DNA of 42,752 bases from Acidobacteriota bacterium (GTDB lineage: Bacteria; Acidobacteriota; Vicinamibacteria; Vicinamibacterales; UBA8438), in the NCBI GenBank assembly GCA_015659035.1, contig DQNS01000058.1:1-42752 (forward strand). Direction: 5' to 3'. The notes under the pieces were generated by a model. The model saw only the letters and a list, made by a program, of their open reading frames with translations, was not told the DNA's origin and searched no databases. Made by a program: the position numbers and the translations under genes. This document shows positions 8,106-16,318 of this stretch, in pieces; positions within the stretch are counted from its first letter, which is position 1, and every line of letters starts with the position of its first letter.

Positions 8106-8642
8106 ATGTCGCGAGTGGGCAAGAAACCGATTCCGATCCCGAGCGGAGTCACCGTACAGATCTTCCCGGATGCGGTCGAGGTCAAGGGGCCGAAGGGGAC
8201 GTTGCGTCAACCCCTGCCGCCGTGGGTCGTCTTCGAGATGAACGACGGGAAGCTGGAGGCCCAACTGAAGCGGGATGATCGCGCTCTGTCGAAGTTTCAC
8301 GGATTGGCACGCAGCCTGGTCGCCAACGCCGTCACCGGCGTGTCGGACGGGTTCAAGAAGGAACTGGACATCGTCGGTATCGGATATCGGGCTGAGGTGG
8401 CAGGTCGGCAACTCACCTTTGCGCTCGGGTTCTCCCATCCCGTGCTGTTCGACATCCCCGCGGGGATTACGGTTACGGTGGACAAGCAGACCCATCTGGT
8501 CGTGTCTGGTGTCGACCGCCAGGCGGTGGGGCAGGTCGCCGCCAACATCCGCGGCCTCCGGAAGCCGGATCCCTACAAGCAGAAGGGGATCAGATACACC
8601 GGCGAGCTACTGAGGAAGAAGGTGGGCAAGACCGGAGCGTAA
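8106..8642 (+). CDS. rplF: 50S ribosomal protein L6
   Basis: 178 residues, the family length. L6 sits beside the sarcin-ricin loop. It has two similar alpha/beta domains, starting [15 protein letters not shown] and ending with [13 protein letters not shown], the conserved C-terminal signature (usual form PEPYKGKGIRY). It begins 10 bp after rpsH. Confidence 0.97.
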   Translation: MSRVGKKPIPIPSGVTVQIFPDAVEVKGPKGTLRQPLPPWVVFEMNDGKLEAQLKRDDRALSKFHGLARSLVANAVTGVSDGFKKELDIVGIGYRAEVAGRQLTFALGFSHPVLFDIPAGITVTVDKQTHLVVSGVDRQAVGQVAANIRGLRKPDPYKQKGIRYTGELLRKKVGKTGA

Positions 8643-8654
8643 AACGGGTGTCCA

Positions 8655-8692
8655 AGAAGGCAGAAGGCAGAAGAGAACGGACGGCTTCGCCG
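8655..8692 (+). repeat. Degenerate heptamer repeat in the rplF-rplR gap
   Basis: Two to three copies of AGAAGGC-type heptamers are followed by GGCTTCGCCGG (8682-8692), the same trailing hairpin-like segment found beside the heptamers at 6349-6359 and in altered form at 17363-17372. The whole 85-bp gap 8643-8727 appears non-coding. Confidence 0.55.
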
Positions 8693-8727
8693 GCTTCACT
8701 TGAGTCCGGTGACGGGTTGACACGGCC

Positions 8728-9102
8728 ATGAAGGTAAAGACGAAGAAGGATCGGCGCCGGCGGATCTCGCTGCGACAGCGGAAGAAGGTCGGGGGGACCG
8801 CCGAGCGGCCCAGACTGGTCGTCTTCCGGAGTCTGGCGCACATCTCGGCTCAGGTGATCGACGACACGACCGGCACCACGGTTGCCTCGGCATCGAGCAC
8901 TGAGCCCTCCGTCAAGGCGGGCTTCACCGCCGGCGGGCGAGGGGGAAATGTGGCCGGCGCGCAGGTCATCGGCAAGCTGGTGGCGGAACGCACGCTCGAG
9001 AAGGGCATCACGAGCGTCGTGTTCGACCGCGGCGGGTTTCTGTATCACGGGCGGGTGCGCAAGGTGGCGGACGCCGCGCGGGATGCCGGTCTGAAGTTCT
9101 AG
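8728..9102 (+). CDS. rplR: 50S ribosomal protein L18
   Basis: 124 residues, close to the usual 117-120. L18 binds 5S rRNA with L5. The basic N-terminus ([22 protein letters not shown]) and [17 protein letters not shown] are typical, as is the ending [23 protein letters not shown]. It starts with ATG at 8728 after GACACGGCC without a strong ribosome-binding sequence. Confidence 0.96.
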   Translation: MKVKTKKDRRRRISLRQRKKVGGTAERPRLVVFRSLAHISAQVIDDTTGTTVASASSTEPSVKAGFTAGGRGGNVAGAQVIGKLVAERTLEKGITSVVFDRGGFLYHGRVRKVADAARDAGLKF

Positions 9103-9276
9103 CGACGCTGTGCATCGACAAGCAATGGCTGTAGGTATGAGGCTTCGCTTCGCCGGGTCGCCACTCTGCATTTCTGTAATGGCCCCGCTACGTGGGGGTT
9201 CACCACGCCGGCCCAGCGATGTGTGAACGATGTGTATACATTCGGTGGGTCAGACACGGCTAGCTCGGACACAGTG
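9103..9276 (+). other. Repeat-derived spacer between rplR and rpsE
   Basis: The 174-bp gap contains CCCCGCTACGTGGGG (9183-9197), the same hairpin type as 3146-3160 and 25941-25955, and ends with ACACGGCTAG (9255-9264), the 3' end of the repeats before rpsN and rpsD. It looks like a decayed mixture of intergenic repeats. I see no gene in it. Confidence 0.55.
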
Positions 9277-9789
9277 ATGAGAAAGATACGAGCGAAGATC
9301 GACCCGGAGGCCTTCGATCTCAAAGACACGGTCATATCGATCAACCGGGTCACCAAGGTGGTCAAGGGCGGCAAGAACCTGAGTTTCAGCGCGCTGGTCG
9401 TCGTGGGTGACATGCGTGGCGTGGCAGGGTTCGGCGTCGGCAAGGCGAAAGAGGTGCCCTCGGCCATCAGGAAGGGCATCGAGGCCGCCAAGAAGGCTCT
9501 GGTGCGCGTCTCGCTCAGCGGTACCACGATCCCGCACACGATCATCGGCCGGTTCGGAGCCGGGCGTGTGCTGCTGAAGCCGGCGCCCGATGGCACGGGC
9601 ATCATCGCGGGCGGCGCCGTTCGCGCGGTCATGGAGTCGGTCGGCATCCAGAACATCGTGACCAAGTCGCTCGGTACCGACAATCCGCACAACGTGGTGC
9701 GAGCGACGTTCACCGGGTTGGAGGAGCTCAAGGATCCGGCTACGGTTGCACGGTTGCGTGGGGTCGACTTGGAGGAGATGACGGCCTAG
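9277..9789 (+). CDS. rpsE: 30S ribosomal protein S5
   Basis: 170 residues from ATG 9277; an in-frame GTG at 9223 would add 18 residues encoded by repeat-like sequence and is less likely. S5 acts in decoding fidelity and mRNA entry. Hallmarks are [24 protein letters not shown] at about 22-45, [21 protein letters not shown] and the glycine-rich [20 protein letters not shown]. The C-terminus runs to EEMTA as usual for long S5 forms. Confidence 0.95.
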   Translation: MRKIRAKIDPEAFDLKDTVISINRVTKVVKGGKNLSFSALVVVGDMRGVAGFGVGKAKEVPSAIRKGIEAAKKALVRVSLSGTTIPHTIIGRFGAGRVLLKPAPDGTGIIAGGAVRAVMESVGIQNIVTKSLGTDNPHNVVRATFTGLEELKDPATVARLRGVDLEEMTA

Positions 9790-9892
9790 GGGGGATGCTC
9801 CCGGGAGACAGGAGGCCCTTCGACAACGACATGGAGGACACGGCTCAGGGCAAGCAGGAGATGAGAGGCAGGAGGCGAGCAGGCCGGCCTGT

Positions 9893-9916
9893 CCGCCGAA
9901 GCCTTGGCGAAGGCGG
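9893..9916 (+). repeat. Palindromic hairpin repeat before rpmD
   Basis: CCGCCGAAGCC...GGCGAAGGCGG forms a nested hairpin (CCGCC 9893-9897 with GGCGG 9912-9916). It lies in the 172-bp gap 9790-9961, which also holds heptamer-like GGAGACAGGAGG (9802-9813) and CCCTTCGACAA...GCTCAGGGCAAGC (9815-9855), a common short-repeat type. No gene is evident in the gap. Confidence 0.5.
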
Positions 9917-9961
9917 GTGAGCTTCGCCGCATTCTTCAGCACCCTGGTAGACAACGGGATC

Positions 9962-10165
9962 ATGGTGAACACAGAGAGCGCCGGACGCGTCAAGGTGACG
10001 CTGGTGCGGAGCACCATCGGGTTCGACAAACGTCAGGCCAACGTCGTGCGAGGGCTGGGGCTCCGGCGGCTCGGTCACACCGTCGAGTTGCAGGATGTTC
10101 CGTCCATCCGCGGCATGATCTACAAGGTCCGGCATCTGGTCCGGGTGAGCGACGTCGAGGGCTGA
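9962..10165 (+). CDS. rpmD: 50S ribosomal protein L30
   Basis: 67 residues from ATG 9962; the family is about 60 long, so the in-frame extension to 9917 is rejected. [36 protein letters not shown] matches the L30 fold (usual motif S.IG....QK.TV..LGL.K). Its TGA overlaps the rplO ATG (TGATG). Confidence 0.95.
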   Translation: MVNTESAGRVKVTLVRSTIGFDKRQANVVRGLGLRRLGHTVELQDVPSIRGMIYKVRHLVRVSDVEG

Positions 10166-10620
10166 TGACGATGAATCTCAGCGATCTCAAACCACCGAAG
10201 GGCGCCAAGCACACCAAGAAGCGTGTGGGCAGAGGTGAGGGCTCTGGCTCCGGCGTGACCGCGGGGCGTGGTCACAAGGGACAGAAGTCCCGGTCCGGGT
10301 ATCACCATAAGCGCGGCTTCGAGGGCGGTCAGATGCCGCTGCAACGGCGTGTGCCGAAGCGTGGGTTCTTCAATCCGTTTCGCGTGGAGTACGCCGTCGT
10401 CAATCTCGATACGCTAGCCGACCGGTTCGCGGCGGGTACCGAGGTCACACCGGAGCTGTTACGGGAGCGGAGGCTGGTGCGGTCCAACGCCAAGCTGGTC
10501 AAGATACTCGCGCGTGGCGACATCGACACGGCGCTGACGGTCAAGGCGCACAGGTTCAGCCGAAAAGCGAGCGAGAAGATCGCGGCAGCTGGAGGACAGA
10601 CCGAGGTGATCCCGACGTGA
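10165..10620 (+). CDS. rplO: 50S ribosomal protein L15
   Basis: 151 residues starting [28 protein letters not shown]; a second ATG at 10171 is the alternative start. L15 binds 23S rRNA late in 50S assembly. The glycine-rich region [16 protein letters not shown] and [13 protein letters not shown] are typical of the family, as is the C-terminal [21 protein letters not shown]. Confidence 0.96.
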   Translation: MTMNLSDLKPPKGAKHTKKRVGRGEGSGSGVTAGRGHKGQKSRSGYHHKRGFEGGQMPLQRRVPKRGFFNPFRVEYAVVNLDTLADRFAAGTEVTPELLRERRLVRSNAKLVKILARGDIDTALTVKAHRFSRKASEKIAAAGGQTEVIPT

Positions 10621-10671
10621 TGGTCGTGAGGCGTGAGTGCCTGGCTGGGAGGGCCGGGAAGGAACGCACAG

Positions 10672-12063
10672 ATGCTTGACAGCCTGCGGAACATCTTCAC
10701 GATCTCCGATCTTCGCAGACGCGTGCTGTTCACGCTGGCGATTCTGGCGATCTATCGATTCGGCAGCGTCATTCCGACCCCTGGGGTCAACACCGCGGCG
10801 CTGGCGGTCCTGGCCGAGCAGATGGCCGGGACCATGTTCGGGCTCTACAACATGTTCTCGGGGGGCAACCTCGCGCAGGTGACGATCTTCGCGTTGGGCA
10901 TCATGCCTTACATCAGCGCGTCGATCATCTTGCAGTTGCTGACGGTTGTGTGGCCCTATCTCGAGCGGTTGTCGAAGGAGGGGGAGCTCGGCCGGCGGAA
11001 GATTACGCAATACACGCGCTACGGGACGCTGGTGCTGTGCGGCGTGCAGGCGATGGCGATCGCGTTCTGGTTGGAGAGTCAGACCGACATTTCCGGTGGG
11101 TTACCGCTGGTCGACAACCCCGGCTGGGCGTTCAAAGCCATGGTGCTGCTCACCCTCACCACGGGCACCTGTTTCATCATGTGGTTGGGTGAGCAGATCA
11201 CCGAGCGCGGGATCGGCAACGGCATGTCGCTGATCATCTTCGCCGGGATCGTCGTGAACTTCCCCGCCGGGGTCCTGAACACGATCGACCAGATGCGCAC
11301 CGGCCAGATCGGGCTGATACGGATGCTGATTCTGTTGATCGTGATGATCCTGATTATCGGGGGGGTCGTGTTCATCGAGCGGGGGCAGCGCAGAGTTGCC
11401 GTGCAATACGCGAAGCGGGTCGTGGGACGAAAAATGTATGGCGGCACGAGCACCTTCATTCCGCTGAAGGTGAACACCGGGGGCGTGATTCCGGTCATCT
11501 TCGCCTCATCGTTGCTCGCGTTCCCGGCGACCATCGCGCAGTTGCCCATGTTGCAGGGCGGAGTGGGCCAGTGGATCACGGACAACATGGTCAACGGGAT
11601 GCCGCTCTACTACCTGTTGTATATGGGGGGCATCATCTTCTTCGCCTACTTCTACACCGCGATCATCTTCAATCCAGACGATGTCGCGGAGAACATGCGG
11701 AAGTATGGCGGGTTCGTGCCGGGAATCCGGCCTGGGAAGCGGACGGCCGAGTATATCGACACGATCCTGACGCGAATCACGCTGGTGGGGGCGATCTATC
11801 TCGCGACCGTGGCGGTGCTGCCGGATCTGATGATCGTCGGGTTCCAGGTGGATGCGATTCCGTTCATCGGCGACTCGCTCGACGCGGTGACCCCGCGGTT
11901 TATCACCGACGGGCTCGGTATCACCTTTTACTTCGGTGGCACGTCGCTGCTGATCATCGTCGGGGTGTCGATGGACACGGTGCAGCAGGTCGAGTCGCAG
12001 CTCCTCATGCGGCACTATGACGGATTCATGCGGAAGACGCGGATCAAAGGACGCCGCGGATAG
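10672..12063 (+). CDS. secY: Protein translocase subunit SecY
   Basis: 463 residues. SecY is the channel of the Sec translocon in the inner membrane. The start is ATG 10672 with GGAAGGA eight bases upstream; the in-frame GTG at 10633 is rejected. About ten hydrophobic segments are seen. Landmarks are RFGSVIPTPGVN, the plug and lateral-gate region FGLYNMFSGGNLAQVTIFALGIMPYISASII, GMSLIIFAGIV, and the cytosolic loop with RRVAVQYAKRVVGR. It is followed by adk and map as in many spc operons. Confidence 0.98.
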   Translation: MLDSLRNIFTISDLRRRVLFTLAILAIYRFGSVIPTPGVNTAALAVLAEQMAGTMFGLYNMFSGGNLAQVTIFALGIMPYISASIILQLLTVVWPYLERLSKEGELGRRKITQYTRYGTLVLCGVQAMAIAFWLESQTDISGGLPLVDNPGWAFKAMVLLTLTTGTCFIMWLGEQITERGIGNGMSLIIFAGIVVNFPAGVLNTIDQMRTGQIGLIRMLILLIVMILIIGGVVFIERGQRRVAVQYAKRVVGRKMYGGTSTFIPLKVNTGGVIPVIFASSLLAFPATIAQLPMLQGGVGQWITDNMVNGMPLYYLLYMGGIIFFAYFYTAIIFNPDDVAENMRKYGGFVPGIRPGKRTAEYIDTILTRITLVGAIYLATVAVLPDLMIVGFQVDAIPFIGDSLDAVTPRFITDGLGITFYFGGTSLLIIVGVSMDTVQQVESQLLMRHYDGFMRKTRIKGRRG

Positions 12064-12099
12064 TCACTAGCGGCCTGTCGAGATCGGAGCGATCGACGA

Positions 12100-12816
12100 G
12101 TGAGCGAAGCAACACGGACACCGATCAATCTCGTGGTGCTCGGTGCGCCGGGGGCAGGCAAGGGCACGCAGGCAGTCGAGTTTGCCCGGCGGCATGAGAT
12201 CCTGAAGATCTCGACGGGGGACATCCTGCGCGACGCGGTGCAGTCCGGGACCGAATTGGGTCAGCGCGCCAAGGCGACCATGGACGCCGGTGGTCTGGTT
12301 GACGACCAGCTGATGATCGCCATCGTGCGGGAGCGACTCTCGCGCGCAGACGCCGTCGGCGGGTTCGTCCTCGACGGCTTCCCGCGCACCGTGGCGCAGG
12401 CCACAGCGCTCGACGAGATCATGGCCGGACACGGAGCACTCATCGTGGTCGACATCGCGGTGCGGGACGACGCGCTGGTCGAGCGGCTGGCGCGGCGCCG
12501 GGTCTGTGCGCAGTGCGGGAACGCGACCAGCGTCGCGGCCGGTGAGGCCGGCGGGACCATGCCTCGATGCGAGCAGTGTGGTGGCGAGCTGGTGCTCCGG
12601 AGCGACGACGCGGAATCGGTGGTTCGCGAGCGGTTGCGGGTCTATGCGGAGACGACCAGACCGCTCGTCGACTACTACTCGAGCCGCCCGACGTTTCGCG
12701 CTATCGACGGGCATCAGAACCCGCCGGCCGTCGCGGCGGCGCTGACGGCGGTGGTGGAGGACGTGCTCGCAACCGTGTCGTCCGTCAGCCCGGTCTCCGA
12801 GGGGGCCGCCGGATGA
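12100..12816 (+). CDS. adk: Adenylate kinase (zinc-lid form)
   Basis: 238 residues from a GTG start. It catalyses ATP + AMP = 2 ADP in the cytosol. The P-loop is GAPGAGKGT (15-23), the AMP-binding part LKISTGDILR (35-44), and GGFVLDGFPRT the conserved core. The lid carries CAQC (136-139) and CEQC (157-160), a four-cysteine zinc site as in Gram-positive and many other adenylate kinases. It is slightly longer than the usual 214-220 because of a C-terminal extension. The stop overlaps the map ATG. Confidence 0.97.
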   Translation: MSEATRTPINLVVLGAPGAGKGTQAVEFARRHEILKISTGDILRDAVQSGTELGQRAKATMDAGGLVDDQLMIAIVRERLSRADAVGGFVLDGFPRTVAQATALDEIMAGHGALIVVDIAVRDDALVERLARRRVCAQCGNATSVAAGEAGGTMPRCEQCGGELVLRSDDAESVVRERLRVYAETTRPLVDYYSSRPTFRAIDGHQNPPAVAAALTAVVEDVLATVSSVSPVSEGAAG

Positions 12817-13631
12817 TCGTGTGCCGATCGCCGGTCGAGCTGGACCGGCTACGTGTCGCTAACGCACTCGTCGCGGCGGTGCTCGCGGAGCTCCGCCGTC
12901 TCGTCGCGCCGGGGATGACGACCGAGGAGTTGGACGCGGTCGCAGAACGACAGATCCGGGAGGCCGGTGCGGTGCCGGCGTTCAAGGGCTATCAGGGATA
13001 TCCGGCGACCCTGTGCGCGTCGCTCAATGACGCGGTCGTGCACGGTATCCCGACCCCAACCCCGCTCGCTGACGGCGACATCGTCTCGCTCGACATGGGG
13101 GTTGTGCTCGACGGGTTCTACGGCGACTCGGCCATCACGGTGCCCGTCGGCCGGATTTCGGACCGCGCCGCGGAGTTGCTCCGGGTGACACGCGAGGCGC
13201 TCGACCTGGCGATCGAGCAGGTGCGGGTGAACGGCCATGTGTCCGACATCGGTCACGCGGTGCAGCGGCACGTCGAGGCGCATGGGTTCTCGGTCGTGCG
13301 CGAGTTCGTGGGGCACGGCATCGGTGCCGAGCTGCACGAGGAGCCCCAGATCCCGAACTACGGTCAGCCGGGGCGTGGATCACGGCTTGCAGCCGGTATG
13401 GTGCTCGCGATCGAGCCGATGGTCAACATGGGGAAACCGGCGGTCAAGATCTTGAACGACAAGTGGACCGCGGTGACCCGAGACGGCAGCCTGTCGGCGC
13501 ACTTCGAGCACACGGTGGCCGTCACGGACGTCGGACCGGAGGTGTTGACGCGACCCGGCGCCGAGCCGGACGCCCAGGTGATGGGCCCGGCGGCCGCGGC
13601 GCCCGAATCGGCGTCGTTGTCACGAGGGTGA
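12813..13631 (+). CDS. map: Methionine aminopeptidase, type I
   Basis: 272 residues. It removes the initiator methionine from nascent proteins. The metal ligands are D94 (SLDMG), D105 (GFYGDS), H168 (GHGIG), E201 (AIEPM) and E232 (FEHTV), with H77 in VVHGIP. All five are present, so the enzyme should be active. A C-terminal Ala/Pro-rich extension of about 25 residues follows the catalytic domain. It overlaps adk by four bases and infA by one (TGATG). Confidence 0.97.
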   Translation: MIVCRSPVELDRLRVANALVAAVLAELRRLVAPGMTTEELDAVAERQIREAGAVPAFKGYQGYPATLCASLNDAVVHGIPTPTPLADGDIVSLDMGVVLDGFYGDSAITVPVGRISDRAAELLRVTREALDLAIEQVRVNGHVSDIGHAVQRHVEAHGFSVVREFVGHGIGAELHEEPQIPNYGQPGRGSRLAAGMVLAIEPMVNMGKPAVKILNDKWTAVTRDGSLSAHFEHTVAVTDVGPEVLTRPGAEPDAQVMGPAAAAPESASLSRG

Positions 13632-13876
13632 TGCCGGTGCCAGTTATGAGCAGCAGGTCCGACGGGTATCGGGGCGTCGTGGTGGAACAGCTGCCGGATG
13701 CGCTGTTTGCGGTCCGGCTTGACGACTCGAACCGCCGGATCGTGGCCCACGTTGACGGCTCGCCGCGGCGCAACTTCGTACGGTTGTTGCCTGGCGATCG
13801 CGTGACCGTCGAACTGACAGCGCAGAACCGGACGCGTGGGCGGATCACCCGTCGGACAGATACGGCGACGTCGTAA
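13631..13876 (+). CDS. infA: Translation initiation factor IF-1
   Basis: 81 residues from the ATG that overlaps the map stop; an internal ATG at 13646 would give 76. The family is about 72 long. The S1-like OB fold is seen in VVVEQLPDALFAVRLDD, VAHVDGSPRRNFVRLLPGDRVTVEL and the ending RTRGRITRR. IF-1 blocks the A site during initiation. The position between map and rpmJ is the standard one. The sequence is rather divergent in the first strand. Confidence 0.94.
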   Translation: MPVPVMSSRSDGYRGVVVEQLPDALFAVRLDDSNRRIVAHVDGSPRRNFVRLLPGDRVTVELTAQNRTRGRITRRTDTATS

Positions 13877-14048
13877 GGGTCTGGTCAAGAATAGGGTCGC
13901 TTTTTTGGGGGCGCCGAGATCGACGCCGCGCACGGCCCCAGCAAGGCGCGAGGAGGGAGCATACGGTCAGTATTCGACCGACGAGCAACGCCGCCAGACG
14001 GAATGCATCGGCGGCCGAAAATGGGAAGTTATTCTTGGGTGAGTCCTA
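13874..14048 (+). repeat. Structured dispersed repeat, copy A (infA-rpmJ gap)
   Basis: 175 bp with terminal arms: left 13874-13898 (TAAGGGTCTGGTCAAGAATA) and right 14021-14048, whose reverse complement reads TAGGACTCACCCAAGAATAA. The core shares GCAAGGCGCGAGGAGGGAGC (13941-13960), the small hairpin ATAC..GTAT, GAGCAACGCCGCCAGACGG and ATCGGCGGCC with copies B to G. An internal insertion (CGAGATCGACGCCGCGCACGG) distinguishes this copy and recurs at 5578-5600. It overlaps the infA stop. Confidence 0.8.
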
Positions 14049-14101
14049 AGGGCGAACGGTAGTGATTCGCCCGATACAGGCCACTGCCCGCGGAGTGTGG
14101 A

Positions 14102-14215
14102 ATGAAGGTACGAACATCGGTCAAACGGATGTGTGACAAGTGCAAGGTCGTGCGGCGTCATGGCGTGGTTCGAGTAATCTGCTCGAACCCCAAGCACAAA
14201 CAGCGGCAAGGGTGA
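14102..14215 (+). CDS. rpmJ: 50S ribosomal protein L36
   Basis: 37 residues, too short for most ORF lists, reading [14 protein letters not shown] then [19 protein letters not shown] and ending RQG. The ligands C11, C14, C27 and H32 mark the zinc-binding L36 form. The ATG at 14102 follows GCGGAGTGTGGA. It lies 9 bp before rpsM, the usual order infA-rpmJ-rpsM. Confidence 0.96.
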   Translation: MKVRTSVKRMCDKCKVVRRHGVVRVICSNPKHKQRQG

Positions 14216-14224
14216 GGCTGGACG

Positions 14225-14599
14225 ATGGCTCGAATTGCAGGTGTTGATCTTCCACGGACGAAGCGTATCGAAACCGGGCTGACGTATATCTACGGCATCG
14301 GTGACCATCGCGCTGGTGTGATTCTGAAAGAGGCCGGGGTCGACCCGGACGTGCGCATCAAGGACCTCTCGGAGGACGAGGTGCGCAAGATCAGCCGGGT
14401 CATCGAGGAACAGGGACGCGTCGAGGGCGATCTCCGCAAGGAGGTCACGATGAACATCAAGCGGCTGATGGAGATCGGCTGCTATCGCGGTTTGCGGCAT
14501 CGCCGGAACCTCCCGGTGCGGGGACAGCGCACGCACACCAACGCTCGGACGCGGAAGGGCCCGCGCAAGGGCGCGGTGGCCAGAAAGAAGATCAGTTAG
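14225..14599 (+). CDS. rpsM: 30S ribosomal protein S13
   Basis: 124 residues, the family length. S13 lies in the 30S head and contacts P-site tRNA and L5. It starts [26 protein letters not shown] and ends with the basic [18 protein letters not shown] tail that reaches the decoding centre. rpsK follows only after a 280-bp gap filled by two repeats. Confidence 0.97.
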   Translation: MARIAGVDLPRTKRIETGLTYIYGIGDHRAGVILKEAGVDPDVRIKDLSEDEVRKISRVIEEQGRVEGDLRKEVTMNIKRLMEIGCYRGLRHRRNLPVRGQRTHTNARTRKGPRKGAVARKKIS

Positions 14600-14648
14600 C
14601 AGGATGCAGCGCCCTTCGGCAGGCTCAGCGTCCCGAGCGCGTCGAGGG

Positions 14649-14690
14649 GCGCCGGTCGAATGCAGCCGGACTTTCACCGCGGGCTGCTAG
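14649..14690 (+). repeat. CTAG-ended 42-bp repeat (rpsM-rpsK gap)
   Basis: The sequence GCGCCGGTCGAATGCAGCC then GGACTTTCACC, ending GGGCTGCTAG. GCAGCC and GGCTGC can pair around a 14-base loop. A close copy lies at 17975-18017, a divergent one at about 41426-41461, and a reversed one at 5538-5567. Just upstream, GCCCTTCGGCAGGCTCAGCGTCCCGAGC (14611-14638) resembles another short intergenic repeat type. Confidence 0.6.
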
Positions 14691-14692
14691 TC

Positions 14693-14852
14693 TGAGGGTC
14701 CGCGCAAGAACAAGTTTCCATTGTGGGGCGTCGAGGCGCCCGGCTGACAAGGCGCGAGGAGGGAGCAGCGGGCAGTATTCGACCGACAATCAACGCCGCC
14801 AGACGGGATATCGGCGGCCGACAATGGGAAGTTATTCTTGCGTGGGCCCTTA
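14693..14852 (+). repeat. Structured dispersed repeat, copy B (rpsM-rpsK gap)
   Basis: 160 bp and the cleanest copy. The left arm 14693-14723 starts TGAGGGTCCGCGCAAGAACA and the right arm 14822-14852, reverse complemented, starts TAAGGGCCCACGCAAGAATA; both end CCATTG, giving inverted arms of 31 bp with few mismatches. Inside, GGGCG-TCGAGG-CGCCC (14726-14741) is a small hairpin, followed by the shared core. It ends 27 bp before the rpsK start. Confidence 0.85.
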
Positions 14853-14879
14853 GGGCGGTCGAGAAAGGACTGTTGGCGC

Positions 14880-15326
14880 ATGGCAAAGCTGGAAACGATC
14901 GACGGGTCGATCCCGACACCGAGCAAGCGGTCGTCCAAACGAAAGAAGACGTTCAAGAAGAAGCGCGAAAAACGGGTCGTCCACCATGGCATCGTGCACA
15001 TCCAGGCGTCGTTCAACAATACGCTCATCACGATTGCCGACACCGAGGGCAACGTCGTGGCGTGGTCGAGCGCCGGCGCCATCGGGTTCCGTGGCTCGCG
15101 CAAGGGGACGCCGTTCGCTGCGACGCAGGCCGCGGTCCGGGCCGGTCACGGCGCCAAGGCCGTTGGGATGCGAACCGTCGATGTACGAGTGAAGGGACCC
15201 GGTGGCGGGCGTGAGTCGGCGATTCGCGCGCTACAGGCGTCGGGTGGGCTCCGCGTGAAGTCGATCCGCGACGTGACGCCGATCCCGCACAATGGATGCC
15301 GTCCGCCGAAGCGACGTCGAGTGTAA
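14880..15326 (+). CDS. rpsK: 30S ribosomal protein S11
   Basis: 148 residues, about 20 more than usual because of a basic N-terminal part ([18 protein letters not shown]) before [20 protein letters not shown]11 lines the mRNA exit region of the platform. [20 protein letters not shown] and the ending [15 protein letters not shown] are family hallmarks. The start at MAKLETID is chosen because the upstream in-frame codons belong to the repeat. Confidence 0.95.
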   Translation: MAKLETIDGSIPTPSKRSSKRKKTFKKKREKRVVHHGIVHIQASFNNTLITIADTEGNVVAWSSAGAIGFRGSRKGTPFAATQAAVRAGHGAKAVGMRTVDVRVKGPGGGRESAIRALQASGGLRVKSIRDVTPIPHNGCRPPKRRRV

Positions 15327-15356
15327 CGAAGCGATGAGTCCTGTACGCTTCGTTAC
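15323..15356 (+). other. Perfect 11-bp inverted repeat over the rpsK stop codon
   Basis: GTAACGAAGCG (15323-15333) and CGCTTCGTTAC (15346-15356) are exactly complementary with a 12-base loop. The left arm includes the TAA stop of rpsK. No T tract follows the stem, so it is not a typical intrinsic terminator. It could act in attenuation or in protecting the 3' end of the message. Confidence 0.6.
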
Positions 15357-15361
15357 TAGTT

Positions 15362-15451
15362 TGCGCGACCGCCGAAACGGTCGCGCCTAAGCCGGGCTTG
15401 CGCGGAGGGTCGACTGATTTGTGCGCAGTCCAGCTGTGCAAGCACGGCTAG
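15362..15451 (+). repeat. GCGCGACCGC hairpin repeat upstream of rpsD (copy 2)
   Basis: Hairpin GCGCGACCG-CCGAAA-CGGTCGCGC (15363-15386), then AAGCCGGGCTT (15389-15399), and the end GCAAGCACGGCTAG (15438-15451), as in the copy before rpsN. The loop of the first hairpin and the middle differ, whereas the paired parts are kept. It ends 17 bp before the rpsD ATG, leaving room only for the ribosome-binding site. Confidence 0.7.
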
Positions 15452-15468
15452 CGAGGAGAACGAACAGC

Positions 15469-16104
15469 ATGGCACGATACGCAGGCCCCGTATGCCGGCT
15501 GTGCCGGCGGGAGGGCATGAAGCTCTTTTTGAAGGGCGAGCGATGCTACGCGGAGAAGTGCGCCATCGAGAAGCGCAATGTTCCACCCGGTAGTCAGCAG
15601 GGGCGTCGTCGCCGCCCCATGAAAGTGATGGGCTACGGGTTGCAGCTTCGTGAGAAGCAGAAGGTCAAGCGCACGTACGGTGTACTCGAGAGTCAGTTCC
15701 GGCGCTACTTCGCCGAAGCCGAGCGTCAGCGTGGCATCACTGGCGAGACCCTCTTGCAGTTGCTCGAGCGTCGGCTCGACAACGTGGTCTACCGGCTCGG
15801 GTTGGCGACGTCCAGACCGCAGGCTCGACAGCTTGTCCGGCACGGGCACTTCTACGTGAACGGCAAACGCGCCGATGTGCCCTCGTATTCGCTCAAGGAG
15901 GGCGATGCGGTGAGCGTGCGGGAGCGCAGCAACAAGAAGGCGTCGATTCTCTATGCGATGGAAGAGGTCAAGGGCCGTGGCATCCCAGGGTGGCTGCAAT
16001 TCGATGCCAGCGCGATGACCGGCCGGGTCGCGTCGCTGCCGACGCGGGAACAGATCAACCTGCCCGTACAGGAGCAGTTGATCGTCGAGCTGTATTCGAA
16101 GTAG
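15469..16104 (+). CDS. rpsD: 30S ribosomal protein S4 (zinc-binding form)
   Basis: 211 residues starting [23 protein letters not shown]; the ribosome-binding sequence is GAGGAG (15453-15458). S4 nucleates 30S assembly and in E. coli regulates the alpha operon. Cysteines in CRLC (9-12), C26 and C31 form the zinc knuckle of the C+ form. The S4 RNA-binding domain reads [32 protein letters not shown]. The rpsM-rpsK-rpsD-rpoA-rplQ order is standard. Confidence 0.97.
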   Translation: MARYAGPVCRLCRREGMKLFLKGERCYAEKCAIEKRNVPPGSQQGRRRRPMKVMGYGLQLREKQKVKRTYGVLESQFRRYFAEAERQRGITGETLLQLLERRLDNVVYRLGLATSRPQARQLVRHGHFYVNGKRADVPSYSLKEGDAVSVRERSNKKASILYAMEEVKGRGIPGWLQFDASAMTGRVASLPTREQINLPVQEQLIVELYSK

Positions 16105-16107
16105 ACG

Positions 16108-16259
16108 TCGTGTCCCGAGTCAGAGTCCGTTGCGTGCGTGCGGCGCCCGACTGGCAACGTGCGACGAGGGAGTACATCGGGTCTGTGTGACTGAGGAGCA
16201 ACACCGCCAGGCGGGATACCCCTGGACTTGGATGACGGATTTCTGACTCGGGACACGAG
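16108..16259 (+). repeat. Structured dispersed repeat, copy G (rpsD-rpoA gap)
   Basis: 152 bp. The left arm starts TCGTGTCCCGAGTCAGAGTC (16108 onward) and the right arm, reverse complemented, starts TCGTGTCCCGAGTCAGAAAT, so the arms match each other but differ from those of other copies. The core has CTGGC (16151-16155) pairing with GCCAG (16206-16210) and GAGCAACACCGCCAGGCGGG. Between this copy and rpoA lies a small GGACC/GGTCC hairpin (about 16281-16296). Confidence 0.8.
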
Positions 16260-16318
16260 ATGCGTGCGCCGCCGGGCAGCGGACCCGGCCGGTCCCGGAG
16301 AGAGAAAGGATTGACTCG

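Noticed and set aside
9223-9276. Upstream GTG start for rpsE
   Set aside because: The added residues are unlike any S5 and are encoded by repeat-derived sequence; ATG 9277 gives the usual N-terminus.
10633-10671. Upstream GTG start for secY
   Set aside because: ATG 10672 has a strong ribosome-binding site and the standard MLDSLRNIF-type start.
13874-14852. Repeat copies A and B as parts of an insertion sequence
   Set aside because: No transposase frame lies within or between them; infA-derived sequence, rpmJ and rpsM occupy the interval in normal order.
7340-16318. tRNA or other known RNA genes in the intergenic regions
   Set aside because: I looked for cloverleaf features (GTTCRANYC arm, CCA end, anticodon arm) and found none; the hairpins belong to repeats.
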